From Streptomyces ipomoeae 91-03 (GTDB lineage: Bacteria; Actinomycetota; Actinomycetes; Streptomycetales; Streptomycetaceae), in NCBI RefSeq assembly GCF_000317595.1, contig NZ_AEJC01000113.1, forward strand, positions 1-48,169: a stretch of 48,169 bases of DNA, read 5' to 3'. Shown here in pieces: positions 24,958 to 33,292 of this stretch; positions within the stretch are counted from its first letter, which is position 1, and each line of letters starts with the position of its first letter. A program made the position numbers and the translations under genes. The notes below the pieces were generated by a model. It was not told the origin of the DNA. It worked only from the letters and a program-made list of their open reading frames with translations, and ran no database searches.

Positions 24958-26087
24958 GCACACCGAAAGCGCCGGACGCGTCAACCACGGCAGGCGTGTC
25001 CGGCGCGTCGAGCGCACTCGTGGAGGTCTCCGACGCCCATGTCGTCCACCGGGCCCGCACCGGCGGGCTGTTCACGCGTGACCGGGTCTACGCCCTGACC
25101 GGCGCCGATCTCTTCATCGCGCCCGGTGAGACGGTGGGCGTGGTGGGTGAGTCGGGGTGTGGGAAGTCGACGCTGGCGAAGGTGCTGGTGGGGGTGGAGC
25201 GGCCGACGGCCGGGACGGTGTCGTTCCGGGGGCGGGACCTGTGGTCCATGTCGCCGGCCGAGCGCCGGGTGACCGTGGGCAGCGGTACGGGCATGATCTT
25301 CCAGGACCCGTCGACGGCCCTGAACCGCCGCCTGTCGATCCGCCGGATCCTCCGCGACCCCCTGGACGTGCACCGGCGCGGCACATCGGCCGAACGGGAG
25401 GACCGCGTACGGGAGTTGATGTCCCTGGTCGGTCTGCCCCCGGTGCTGGCGGAGGCGCTGCCGGGTCAGCTGTCGGGCGGTCAGCGCCAGCGTGTCGCCA
25501 TCGCCCGTGCCCTGGCGCTCGACCCGGACCTGGTGGTCGCGGACGAACCGACGAGCGCGCTGGACGTGTCGGTCCGCGCGCAGATCCTCAACCTCCTGCT
25601 GGACCTGAGGGAACGGCTCGGTCTGGCGCTGGTCTTCGTGTCGCACGACATCCAGACGGTACGGCGGATGAGCGACCGGGTGATCACCATGTATCTGGGC
25701 CGGATCGTGGAGGAGTCCCCGGCCGACTCGGTCACGGACCGCGCCCGGCACCCGTACACCCGTGCGCTGTTCTCGGCCACCCCGGGCCTGCTGGACCCGA
25801 TCGAGCCGATCCCCCTGGTGGATCCGGTCCCGTCGGCCACCCGGCCGCCGAGCGGCTGTCCGTTCCGTACCCGATGCTGGAAGGCGGACGGGGTGTGCGC
25901 GGAGAAGATGCCGGACTTCTCGGCCGCGTCGGCGCCCGGACACCGCTTCCGCTGCCACCATCCTGTGCAGGAGACGGAGTCGACGCGCGACCTGGTCGCC
26001 GAGGCCGCGACCGCGTCGGCATCCGTTTCCCCGGCCACCGCCATGGCCGTCGAGGATCGGACCGATCGAGCCGTACGAGATACCTAG
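24954..26087 (+). CDS. ABC transporter ATP-binding protein, DppF/OppF type
   Basis: This 377-residue ATPase has Walker [17 protein letters not shown], signature [11 protein letters not shown] and Walker B LVVADEPTSALDVS. GCPFRTRCWKADGVC near the end is the C-terminal oligopeptide-transporter motif. GTG at 24954 overlaps the preceding stop (GTGA). It pairs with the ATPase half of the fused protein to give the usual heterodimeric motor. The last 40 residues are Ala/Thr-rich and variable. Confidence 0.92.
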   Translation: MSTPKAPDASTTAGVSGASSALVEVSDAHVVHRARTGGLFTRDRVYALTGADLFIAPGETVGVVGESGCGKSTLAKVLVGVERPTAGTVSFRGRDLWSMSPAERRVTVGSGTGMIFQDPSTALNRRLSIRRILRDPLDVHRRGTSAEREDRVRELMSLVGLPPVLAEALPGQLSGGQRQRVAIARALALDPDLVVADEPTSALDVSVRAQILNLLLDLRERLGLALVFVSHDIQTVRRMSDRVITMYLGRIVEESPADSVTDRARHPYTRALFSATPGLLDPIEPIPLVDPVPSATRPPSGCPFRTRCWKADGVCAEKMPDFSAASAPGHRFRCHHPVQETESTRDLVAEAATASASVSPATAMAVEDRTDRAVRDT

Positions 26088-26123
26088 CGGTACCCGACGG
26101 GTACCCGCGCCAAGGGAGCCAAG

Positions 26124-27047
26124 ATGACCATCCCCACCCCGCTGACCGGAGTCGTCCCGCCCGTCTGCACCCCCCTGACACCGGACCGCGAGGTGGACGT
26201 ACCGTCGTTGATCCGCCTCGTCGACCACTTGGTGGCCGGTGGTGTGGACGCGCTGTTCGTGCTCGGTTCGACGTCGGAGGCGGCGTATCTGACCGATGAG
26301 CAGCGGCGGCTGGTGACGGAGACGGTGGTCGGGCATGTGGCGGGCCAGGTGCCCGTGCTGGCCGGGGCGATCGACATGACGACCCCGCGCGTACTGGACC
26401 ATGTGCGCGCCGTCACGGCCGCCGGGGCGCAGGCGGTCGTGGCGACCGCCCCCTTCTACACCGGCACCCACCCGGCGGAGATCGCCCGCCATTACCGTCT
26501 GCTCGCCGCCCACTCCCCGGTGCCGGTCCTCGCGTACGACATCCCGGCAGCCGTCCACACCAAGCTGCCCACCGATGTCGTCCTGGAGCTCGCGGCGGAC
26601 AGGGTCGTCGTCGGCCTCAAGGACTCCAGCGGCGACCTGGCCGGCTTCCGCGCCGTCGTGACGGGTGTGCGTGCCGTCACCGACTTCACCGTCCTCACCG
26701 GCTCCGAACTCCTCATCGACGCCGCGCTGGCCATGGGCGCCGACGGGGCCGTCCCCGGCCTGTCCAACGTCGACCCCGTCGGCTACGTCCGTCTCGACCG
26801 GCTCTGCCGCGCCGGTGACTGGGACCGCGCCCGCGCCGAACAGGAACGCCTGTGCGCCCTGTTCGGGATGATCGGTGTCGGCGGCGCCCGCATGGGCGGC
26901 ACCGCCTCGGCCATCGGTGCCTTCAAGGCGGCGCTGCGCCTGCGCGGCGTCATCGCGTGCGCCGCCACGGCCGAGCCGCAGGTCCCGCTGTCGGAGGACG
27001 AGGTCGAGCGGGTGGGCAAGTACCTGGCCGCGGCGGGGCTGTCGTAG
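26124..27047 (+). CDS. DapA/NanA family aldolase (N-acetylneuraminate lyase-like)
   Basis: This is a 307-residue TIM-barrel class I aldolase of the DapA superfamily. Schiff-base Lys166 is in VGLKDSSGD, the catalytic Tyr138 in LAYDIP, and the carboxylate-binding motif is GSTSEA at 49-54 (GST-SE as in NanA, where DapA has GTTGE). True DapA is normally with other lysine genes; here it closes a solute importer operon controlled by an FCD regulator. A catabolic lyase for sialic acid or another 2-keto-3-deoxy sugar acid is therefore more likely than lysine synthesis. It follows the ATPase by 36 bases. Confidence 0.85.
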   Translation: MTIPTPLTGVVPPVCTPLTPDREVDVPSLIRLVDHLVAGGVDALFVLGSTSEAAYLTDEQRRLVTETVVGHVAGQVPVLAGAIDMTTPRVLDHVRAVTAAGAQAVVATAPFYTGTHPAEIARHYRLLAAHSPVPVLAYDIPAAVHTKLPTDVVLELAADRVVVGLKDSSGDLAGFRAVVTGVRAVTDFTVLTGSELLIDAALAMGADGAVPGLSNVDPVGYVRLDRLCRAGDWDRARAEQERLCALFGMIGVGGARMGGTASAIGAFKAALRLRGVIACAATAEPQVPLSEDEVERVGKYLAAAGLS

Positions 27048-27056
27048 GGGCTGGTG

Positions 27057-27554
27057 CTACGAGGTGGTGGTCCCCGGCGCCTGCGCGGCGAGGGCCTTGA
27101 GGGGTTCACCGGTGACGCGGCAGACCGTCCACTCGTCCAGGAGCTCCGCGCCGATGGACTTGTAGAAGCCGATCGCGGGTTCGTTCCAGTCGAGGACCCA
27201 CCATTCGAAGCGCTCATAGCCGCGCTGCTCGCAGATCGCGGCGAGGGAGGCGAGGAGCGCCTTGCCGTGGCCGCCGCCCCGGGCGTGCGGCCGTACGTAC
27301 AGGTCCTCCAGATGGATGCCGCCGCTGCCGGTCCAGGTCGAGAAGCGCGGGTACCACACGGCGTAGCCCACGGTCTCGCCCGTGCCGTCGTCCTCGGCGA
27401 TCAGTGCGAAGGCGGCCGGATGCTCACCGAACAGCGCCTCGCGGAGCTGTTCCTCCGTGGCTCTGGCCTGTTCAACGGCCCTTTCGTATGCGGCGAGTTC
27501 GCGGATCATGGCGAGGATCTGCGCGATGTCGTTCTCAGTGGCGGCCCTGATCAT
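27057..27554 (-). CDS. GNAT family N-acetyltransferase
   Basis: This 165-residue acetyltransferase begins MIRAATENDIAQILAMIREL and has the acetyl-CoA loop in RGGGHGKALLASLAAI (R/QxxGxG/A type). VRPHARGGGHGK and WNEPAIGFYKSIGA are the usual motifs. Similarity in order and length is to the spermidine/diamine acetyltransferase (SSAT) group, so amines are a possible substrate. It is convergent with the aldolase gene; the stops are nine bases apart. Confidence 0.88.
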   Translation of the reverse strand: MIRAATENDIAQILAMIRELAAYERAVEQARATEEQLREALFGEHPAAFALIAEDDGTGETVGYAVWYPRFSTWTGSGGIHLEDLYVRPHARGGGHGKALLASLAAICEQRGYERFEWWVLDWNEPAIGFYKSIGAELLDEWTVCRVTGEPLKALAAQAPGTTTS

Positions 27555-27624
27555 GCCGTGATCATCGGCCACCGCGCCGGCCCGCGTCCACTCCCTCAGC
27601 CGGACCCCGCCCCCGCCCCCGGTG

Positions 27625-28095
27625 TCACCAGCCGCCGAAGACCAGCACGGCGACGATCCAGCCGTAGATCCGCAGGAACTCCGGGATCCGGTGGAGCGTC
27701 GTCAGCGCGTTGACGACCAGGGTGATCCCCACGACGGCGACACCGGTGAGCAGCGTACGGCGGGCCGTGCCGCTCACCGCGACCGTGTAGAGCGCCAGCA
27801 TGGCCGGGGCGACGGCGGCGGGGTGGTTGTAGTCGAGCGCGTGGTACGGGGCGACGAAGACCACCAGCGCCCACAGCGCGGGCATCGGCCGCCTCCGGCG
27901 CCACACCAGCGGCACATGGACGCCGATCAGCAGCGCGAAGCCGAACGTGTCCGGCACGTTCCCGTCACCGGTGATCAGCACGGCGGTCACGCAGTCGAAG
28001 ACGGTCAGGGCGACGGCGACGTACGCGTCGAACCGCGGGGAGTCGCCCCCGGCGGCCGTCCGAACCCACTCGAAGAGCCCCGGCCCGCACCCCAC
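27625..28095 (-). pseudogene. Truncated histidine kinase, sensor domain only
   Basis: The 156-residue product has about four to five hydrophobic segments and resembles the N-terminal membrane sensor of NarL-type histidine kinases of Streptomyces. PDTFGFALLIGVHVPLVWRR and the motif WALVVFVAPYH are typical. It stops right after the last membrane segment (VAVLVFGGW), where intact kinases continue with a coiled coil, the phosphoacceptor His helix and an ATPase domain. None of these follow in any frame before the GNAT gene. The lost response regulator would have been next. Recognition is from memory of the family, so a free-standing membrane protein is not ruled out. Confidence 0.6.
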
Positions 28096-28295
28096 TCACC
28101 CCGACAGCCCCCTCGCCGTCCCGGCCCCCACAGCGCCGCCCCCGCTCCCCGTCACCCGCTCATCCTCCGTCAGGAGGGCGCCCCTGCGGGAGAGAGACGC
28201 CCCGGCCGTACCGGCTCTCGGCGAACCGGCACGCTCCCCCGGCACTCGACCGACGGTCACCGGCCGGCTCTCAGCCCACGGTCACCGCCCGGCTC

Positions 28296-30399
28296 TCAGC
28301 CCACAGCCACCCGCTCCCGGCTCGGCGGGGTCTCCCCCGGCGGCTGCTCGACCGGCCCCGCCGGCTCACGGGACAGCCGCCCCGGCCACCACACCTTCCT
28401 CCCCAGCGCCACACTCGCGCTGGTCACGAGATACGTACGCACGAGGAACGTGTCGAGCAGCACCCCCACCGCGATCACGAAGCCCAGCTCGACGAGTTGG
28501 ACCAGCCCCATGTTGAGCAGCACGGCGAAGGTCGCGGCGAGGACGAGGCCGGCGGAGGCGATGACCCCGCCGGTCGTCCGCAGCGCGGTGAGCGCGGCGG
28601 CGGCAGGTTCCGCGCCGGCCAATGACTCCTCACGCATCCGGTGCATGAGGAAGATGCCGTAGTCGACGCCGAGGGCGACGAGGAACACGAAGGACAGCAG
28701 TCCGAGCCCCGGATCGGTGCCCTCGAACCCGAACACCGGTCCGAAGACGAGCCCCCCGATCCCCAGCGAGGCCGCCCACACCGCGACCACGGCGACGACG
28801 AGCAGCAACGGTGCGACCAGGCTCCGCAGCAGCGCGACGAGGATCAGCAGGACGGACAGGAGCACGATCGGTACGACGACGAGCCGGTCCCGGGCGTTGG
28901 TGTCCTTGAGGTCGAGCTGTTCGGCGCTGGGCCCGCCGATGTACGACTCCGGCAGCCGGTCCCGCAGGGACTCGATGGTGGCGGTCTCGGCGGCCGACTG
29001 CGGCGCGCCCTTGGCGATGACGGACAACTCGGTCCAGCCGTCTCCCGTACGCCCCCGCTCGACGGCGGCGACCCCCTCATGCCCTTGGATCCCGGCGATC
29101 GTGGCCTCGGTCCGCCCGGCCGGTGTGATCACGGAGATCGGCTGGGTGCCCTGCCCGGGAAAGGCCTCGGCGAGGGTCCGCATCGCCGCGACCGACTCGG
29201 GCCTGTCGACGAAGGAGTCCTCCTGCTTGAGCGATCCGGGCAGATCGAGCGTGCCGAGAGCGAGGGCGCCGAGCAGGACGGCACCGCCGGCGAGCACGGT
29301 CAGCGGCCGGCGCCCGGCGGAGGACCCCATCGCCGAGAACAGCGACCGACGGGCCTTCGGCTCGCTGCCGTACGCCGGTACGAGCGGCCAGAACACCCGC
29401 CGCCCCAGCAGGACGAGGGTCGCGGGCAGCAGGGTGAGCATGGCGAGCAGCGCGCACAGCACCCCGACCATGCCGAGCGGTCCCATGCCCCGGCTGCTGT
29501 TGAGGTCGGCGGCGAGCAGACACAGCAGCCCGGCGGCGACGGTCCCGGAGGAGGCGAGCACGGCGGGCCCGCAGCCGCGCAGGGCGACCTTCATGGCCTC
29601 GTACGGCCGCTCGACGCGCCGCAGTTCCTCGCGGTACCGGGAGACGAGCAGCAGCGCGTAGTCGGTGCCCGCCCCGAACACGAGGATCGTCATCATGGCC
29701 GAGCTCTGCCCCGAGACACTCGTCCCGAAGGCCTGGTTGAGCCCGTACGCCACCCCCATCGACAGGAAGTCCGCGACCCCGGCGACGACGAGCGGCACCA
29801 GCCACAGCACCGGGCTCCGGTAGATCAGGATCAGCAGTACGGCCACCACACCCACGGTGGTGTACAGCAAGGGCCCGCCGAGCGACTCGTACACCTTGCC
29901 CGCATCAGCGGCGAGGGCACCGGGCCCACCCACCTCGACCGTCAACCCGCCCCGGCTGCGGGCGACTTCCCGCACCCGCTCGACGAAGGCGTCCCGCAGC
30001 TTCTCGTCCGTCCCCGGCCCATTGCTCGCCACCGGGTACATCAGGGTGGCCCCGTCCTCCGCCGGCACCCCCCCGCGGCTCGGCGACCAGCCGATCCCGC
30101 TCCCCGATCTCGGCGACCTGAGCGGCGGCGGCCTCCCGATCGGCGGCACTGAGCCCACCGTCCCGGTGATACACAAGCACCAGCTCGGTCGTCTCGCCCC
30201 CGGGCAACTGCTCCTGGATCTTCGCCACCCGCGTCGAATCGGCACTGGCCGGCAGATAATCCACCGCCCTGTCGTGCTGCACCTCCGACAACTTGGCGGC
30301 GAACGGCCCCACCAGGCCCAGCAACACCACCCACAACCCCAACACCAGCCACGGCACACCTCGCCGCCGACTCCGCACGCGTGTCTCTCCGACCCCCAT
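28296..30399 (-). pseudogene. MMPL family exporter with a single-base frameshift
   Basis: The N-terminal part (from ATG 30399 with GGAGG upstream) gives MGVGETRVRSRRRGVPWLVL, the usual first MMPL segment, up to DRLVAEPRG. The frame then changes at a run of seven C on the plus strand (30068-30074) and continues as VPAEDGATLMYPVA to the stop at 28296. Removing one base from the run gives an unbroken 700-residue protein with two six-helix blocks, as expected of this RND-type lipid or small-molecule exporter. Both halves look otherwise conserved, so the event is recent, a sequencing error, or a phase-variable tract. The truncated kinase downstream suggests the locus is decaying. Confidence 0.8.
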
Positions 30400-30522
30400 T
30401 CCGGGGTCCCCCCTCCTCAACGGGTGTCTGGACGTCCACCAGACTCCCGGCGGGGCGGGGGCGAGTCGTCGCGCGGGAGAGCGAGTTGATCCGTACCGCC
30501 CGGGGCGACACGGCGGCCGGAT

Positions 30523-30538
30523 TACTCCCTGGGGAGTA
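30523..30538. promoter_or_regulatory. Palindrome upstream of the MMPL gene
   Basis: TACTCCC and GGGAGTA flank two central bases, a perfect 16-base palindrome 124 bases upstream of the MMPL start. It could be the site of the response regulator once paired with the truncated kinase. Confidence 0.4.
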
Positions 30539-30585
30539 TCCGGGCCGGGCTCACGACGGCGTGCGGGCCGCTGCGGGCAAGCGCG

Positions 30586-31401
30586 TCACGCCGGTCGGTG
30601 TCCGATCGCCAGCAGGTGGGAACTCGCCGCCAGTAGCTCTGGATAGGGCTCGGCCATGCGCGCGGCGGTCAACGCCGATTCAAACAAGGCCGAGTCGCGG
30701 AAGGACTGGCCGGTGTTTCGCTCAGCCGCTGCGAGCATGGACCAGGCCGGCCCCTCGATGCCGAACACCTCGGCACCGTCGAATCCGGCCGCGTCCACTT
30801 CGTCGCGCAGCTGCTCGCCGCTGTGGAAGTAGGCGGCGGTGAACGCCTTCTTCCCGTCATGGATCTGCGTCGCGAGGATGCCGCCGATGCTCTTCTGCAT
30901 CGGTTCCTTGTAAAGATGGGCGAACGCGGTGTGTTCGAACAGCGAGGCATACCTGTTGATTCCGGCCACAGCCAGTAGGCCGCCCGGCTTGAGCACGCGG
31001 TAGCCCTCACGGAGTGCCTGGTCACGATCGGGGCGTGCGATGAGGTGGTAGAGGGGGCCCAGCATGAGTACGACGTCGTACGAGGCGCCCTCGGACGGGA
31101 GTCGGCGTGCGTCCCCGAGTTCCACGGTGGCGCCGGTCTGCTTGGCCTGCTCGATGTGCCGGGGGATCGGGTCGACGAGGTGCACGGCGTAGCCGTCCTG
31201 GACGAGCCATCGGGCGTGGGCGCCCGGGCCGCCGCCGACGTCGAGGACCCGGGCCGGCGGCGTGGGAAGGTGACGGCGCAGCAGTTCCTGCGTGCGTACC
31301 ATCTCCAGGCGGCCCTCGGCTGTCGCGGTCAGCCGGTCCGCTTCGTCGATGGTCTCGGTGTAGAACCTCACGATCTCCGGGGCTACCTCAGGGCTCGTCA
31401 T
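30586..31401 (-). CDS. Class I SAM-dependent methyltransferase
   Basis: This 271-residue methyltransferase has motif I RVLDVGGGPGAHARWL, the acidic residue in VHLVDP, VELGDARRLP and DVVLMLGPLYHL. The C-terminal half (FTAAYFHSGEQLRDEVDAAG) is common to a Streptomyces subgroup. The start at 31401 was chosen by match to MTSPEVAPEIVRFYTETIDE. It diverges from the GntR regulator, with 54 bases between the starts that hold a 12-bp palindrome, so it is probably regulated by it. The substrate is unknown. Confidence 0.88.
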   Translation of the reverse strand: MTSPEVAPEIVRFYTETIDEADRLTATAEGRLEMVRTQELLRRHLPTPPARVLDVGGGPGAHARWLVQDGYAVHLVDPIPRHIEQAKQTGATVELGDARRLPSEGASYDVVLMLGPLYHLIARPDRDQALREGYRVLKPGGLLAVAGINRYASLFEHTAFAHLYKEPMQKSIGGILATQIHDGKKAFTAAYFHSGEQLRDEVDAAGFDGAEVFGIEGPAWSMLAAAERNTGQSFRDSALFESALTAARMAEPYPELLAASSHLLAIGHRPA

Positions 31402-31425
31402 ACGGGCATTGTGGTGACTCACCGG

Positions 31426-31437
31426 TGGACCAGTCCA
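31426..31437. promoter_or_regulatory. 12-bp palindrome TGGACCAGTCCA, probable GntR operator
   Basis: It lies between the divergent methyltransferase and GntR starts, 19 bases upstream of the GntR ATG. A near-identical palindrome (TGGACCGGTCCA) is found just behind the GntR gene. GntR-family sites are typically short palindromes of this kind. Confidence 0.65.
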
Positions 31438-31455
31438 GTGAATCGGAAGTGCCCC

Positions 31456-32172
31456 ATGCCGCTGCTGAAGTACGAGCAGATCGCCGAAGATCTGCGCACA
31501 CGCATCGCGAACGGCGAGTTCGGCCCCGGCGACCTGCTGCCTTCCGGCCGCGACCTTGCCGAGCAGTGGAGCGTGTCGAGGGCTACCGTCGTCAAGGCCT
31601 ACGACGTGCTGCGCAATGACGGTCTGGTGGTCGCCCGGCAAGGCGCCGGCTTCACCGTCGTGGAGACACCGATCGCCCGGCCTGCGGGCGGACGCCGTAC
31701 GGACTCCAGTCGTGTATCCGGCGGCGCACCGTACCGACGCCTCGGCGTCCCGGACCGTACGGCGCCTCCCTCACATGTGGCTGAGGCCTTGGGGTTGAAG
31801 CCGGGTGAGCAGGCGCTGAGGCGCATCCGGCTGGTGCTGCTCGACGACGGAGTGCCACACAGCTTGGTGACGGCCTGGTTCCCGCCGTCGATCGCGGACG
31901 CTGCTCCGCGACTGGCGATGAAGGGGCCGATCGCCGAGGGCACCACGCACTACGTCAGGCGTGAGACGGGCCGCTCCCCGGCAGAGGGCGTCGATGTGAC
32001 CGTTCGACTGGCCACGGAGGATGAGGCCCACTTGCTGGAGGTGGAGCAGCCCACAGCAGTGGCCGTGGTGCTGCACACGGCGTTCGACAAGGATCGCCAA
32101 GCACTTGTGTGCGAAGAGGGCGTCACCCCGTCGCATGTGTTCGAACAGATCGACAACTACCCGATGCGGTAA
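31456..32172 (+). CDS. GntR family regulator, HutC/UTRA type
   Basis: This 238-residue regulator has an N-terminal winged helix (GPGDLLPSGRDLAEQWSVSR, then ATVVKAYDVLRNDGLVVARQ) and a C-terminal UTRA-like ligand domain (about 95-238) with LGLKPGEQALRRIRLVLLDD and the typical YVRRETGRSPAEG. It resembles the KorSA-like GntR proteins of Streptomyces mobile elements as well as chromosomal ones. Palindromic sites flank the gene on both sides. The inducing ligand is unknown. Confidence 0.87.
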   Translation: MPLLKYEQIAEDLRTRIANGEFGPGDLLPSGRDLAEQWSVSRATVVKAYDVLRNDGLVVARQGAGFTVVETPIARPAGGRRTDSSRVSGGAPYRRLGVPDRTAPPSHVAEALGLKPGEQALRRIRLVLLDDGVPHSLVTAWFPPSIADAAPRLAMKGPIAEGTTHYVRRETGRSPAEGVDVTVRLATEDEAHLLEVEQPTAVAVVLHTAFDKDRQALVCEEGVTPSHVFEQIDNYPMR

Positions 32173-32206
32173 GCGAACTGACGAACATACGAACTGGCGC
32201 TCGCTT

Positions 32207-32236
32207 GACTGGACCGGTCCACCGGTCCAGTCTTTT
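32207..32236 (+). terminator. Terminator-like hairpin containing a second GntR site
   Basis: GACTGGACCGG and CCGGTCCAGTC are perfect 11-bp arms around TCCA, followed by TTTT. It begins 34 bases after the GntR stop, so it can end that transcript. Within it is the palindrome TGGACCGGTCCA (32210-32221), nearly identical to the site in front of the gene. Confidence 0.65.
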
Positions 32237-32358
32237 GATGCCGGGCGAGCCTGCCATGTGTTGCGGTCGCGCCATGCCCGGCTGCCGACACAAGACGAAC
32301 CCTGGCGACCGATGCCACGGTCCCAGGGCGCGGCCGACCTGAGCGGAGCAGACCGACA

Positions 32359-32667
32359 ATGCACCTTGTATCACACGCCCTCGCATGGGTAAGAGCACTC
32401 CTGTTCGGACCGCCTGAGTGCGGTCGCGGCACCCGCTGCACGGGCCCGGAGGCCGGTCGCACCACGCCGGTCCCCTATCCGTCGCCGGGCATGTGGGGGG
32501 CGACCCTCGCGGCGGCGCGTCGCCGCCGGGCCCCGCACCTGTGGCCGTCTCCCGAGTTGCCCGCCATCGAGGACGACTCGATCAACGACGCCCTCGTGCG
32601 CGCGTACGTACTGCACGAGGATGAGCAGACCCTTTGCCTGGCCTCCCCGCTGAGGAGGGCTTGGTGA
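32359..32667 (+). CDS. Small hypothetical protein
   Basis: This 102-residue protein begins MHLVSHALAWVRALLFGPPE, a short hydrophobic N-terminal stretch, followed by an Arg/Pro-rich middle (PYPSPGMWGATLAAARRRRAPHLWPSPELP) and an acidic end with LVRAYVLHEDEQ. It has no recognised function. It looks real because its stop overlaps the GTG of the next gene (GTGA), and the three small genes are closely packed in one direction behind the GntR gene. Confidence 0.55.
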   Translation: MHLVSHALAWVRALLFGPPECGRGTRCTGPEAGRTTPVPYPSPGMWGATLAAARRRRAPHLWPSPELPAIEDDSINDALVRAYVLHEDEQTLCLASPLRRAW

Positions 32668-32894
32668 CGACGACCGAGTACAGGCCGAAGCCCGGCGACA
32701 CGGTCGAGGACACCAAGTCCAGGCGATTCGGCAAGGTCATGGGGTTCGAGGGGCCGTACGTGCAGCTGCGGCCGATCGGCGGCGGCCTGGAGTGGGACGC
32801 CCGTCCGGACAGCCTCAGGCGGCTGACACTCACCGAGGCCCTGAGCGCGGGTGTGGCGGCGGCCAACGCCCGGTCGAGGGGGGAACGCCCGTGA
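32664..32894 (+). CDS. Small conserved protein, GPYxQLRPxGGGxEWD family (paralog)
   Basis: This 76-residue protein has a good GAGGAGG site and a GTG start. RFGKVMGFEGPYVQLRPIGG, then EWD and NARSRGERP, matches the protein at 11382-11618. The start overlaps the preceding stop and the stop overlaps the next ATG. Copies of this family occur beside GntR-type and other regulators in Streptomyces; the molecular role is not known to me. Confidence 0.7.
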   Translation: MTTTEYRPKPGDTVEDTKSRRFGKVMGFEGPYVQLRPIGGGLEWDARPDSLRRLTLTEALSAGVAAANARSRGERP

Positions 32895-33229
32895 TGACGC
32901 CCGCGGCCGAAGCCGCATACGCCGCGCTGCTCACGCACGGGGCCGAATGCCTGGACTGCCGGGAGTTCCGAGACGAAGGCGGAAAGTCCACGGGACAATG
33001 CCCAAAGCTCGACGCCCTGGCGGAGGAGTACCGCCAGGTAAAGCGCGACGCCCGCGCAGGAGGGCGCATCAACCGGACCTGCGGCGCCTGCCACAGGCCC
33101 ATCGGTCCCGACGAGGACTGCACGACGTTACATCCCGGCCTCGCCATCGGCTGCGGCTCCCACGGTCCACCTGCACAAGCGGCCGTGCAAAAGGGTCCCG
33201 CATCAGTCGACCCAGCGACAGGCCGCTGA
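32894..33229 (+). CDS. Small cysteine-rich protein with zinc-ribbon pattern
   Basis: The 111-residue protein has CLDC (about residue 19), a single Cys (QCPKLD), CGACHRPI and two further Cys (DCTTLHPG and IGCGSHGP). CxxC pairs suggest one zinc site. The middle is an acidic and basic helix (LDALAEEYRQVKRDARAGG). ATG 32894 shares bases with the stop of the previous gene (TGATG). No specific function is recognised. Confidence 0.65.
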   Translation: MTPAAEAAYAALLTHGAECLDCREFRDEGGKSTGQCPKLDALAEEYRQVKRDARAGGRINRTCGACHRPIGPDEDCTTLHPGLAIGCGSHGPPAQAAVQKGPASVDPATGR

Positions 33230-33292
33230 GCCCCCAGCGTCACCCTGGTGATCACCCTCGGCAAGGGACCCGCGCCGGCGCCGGAAGGATCG

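Noticed and set aside
30586..33229. Integrated conjugative element (AICE) around the GntR gene
   Set aside because: The GntR protein and small genes resemble parts of such elements, but no integrase, excisionase, replication or FtsK-like transfer gene and no tRNA attachment site is present.
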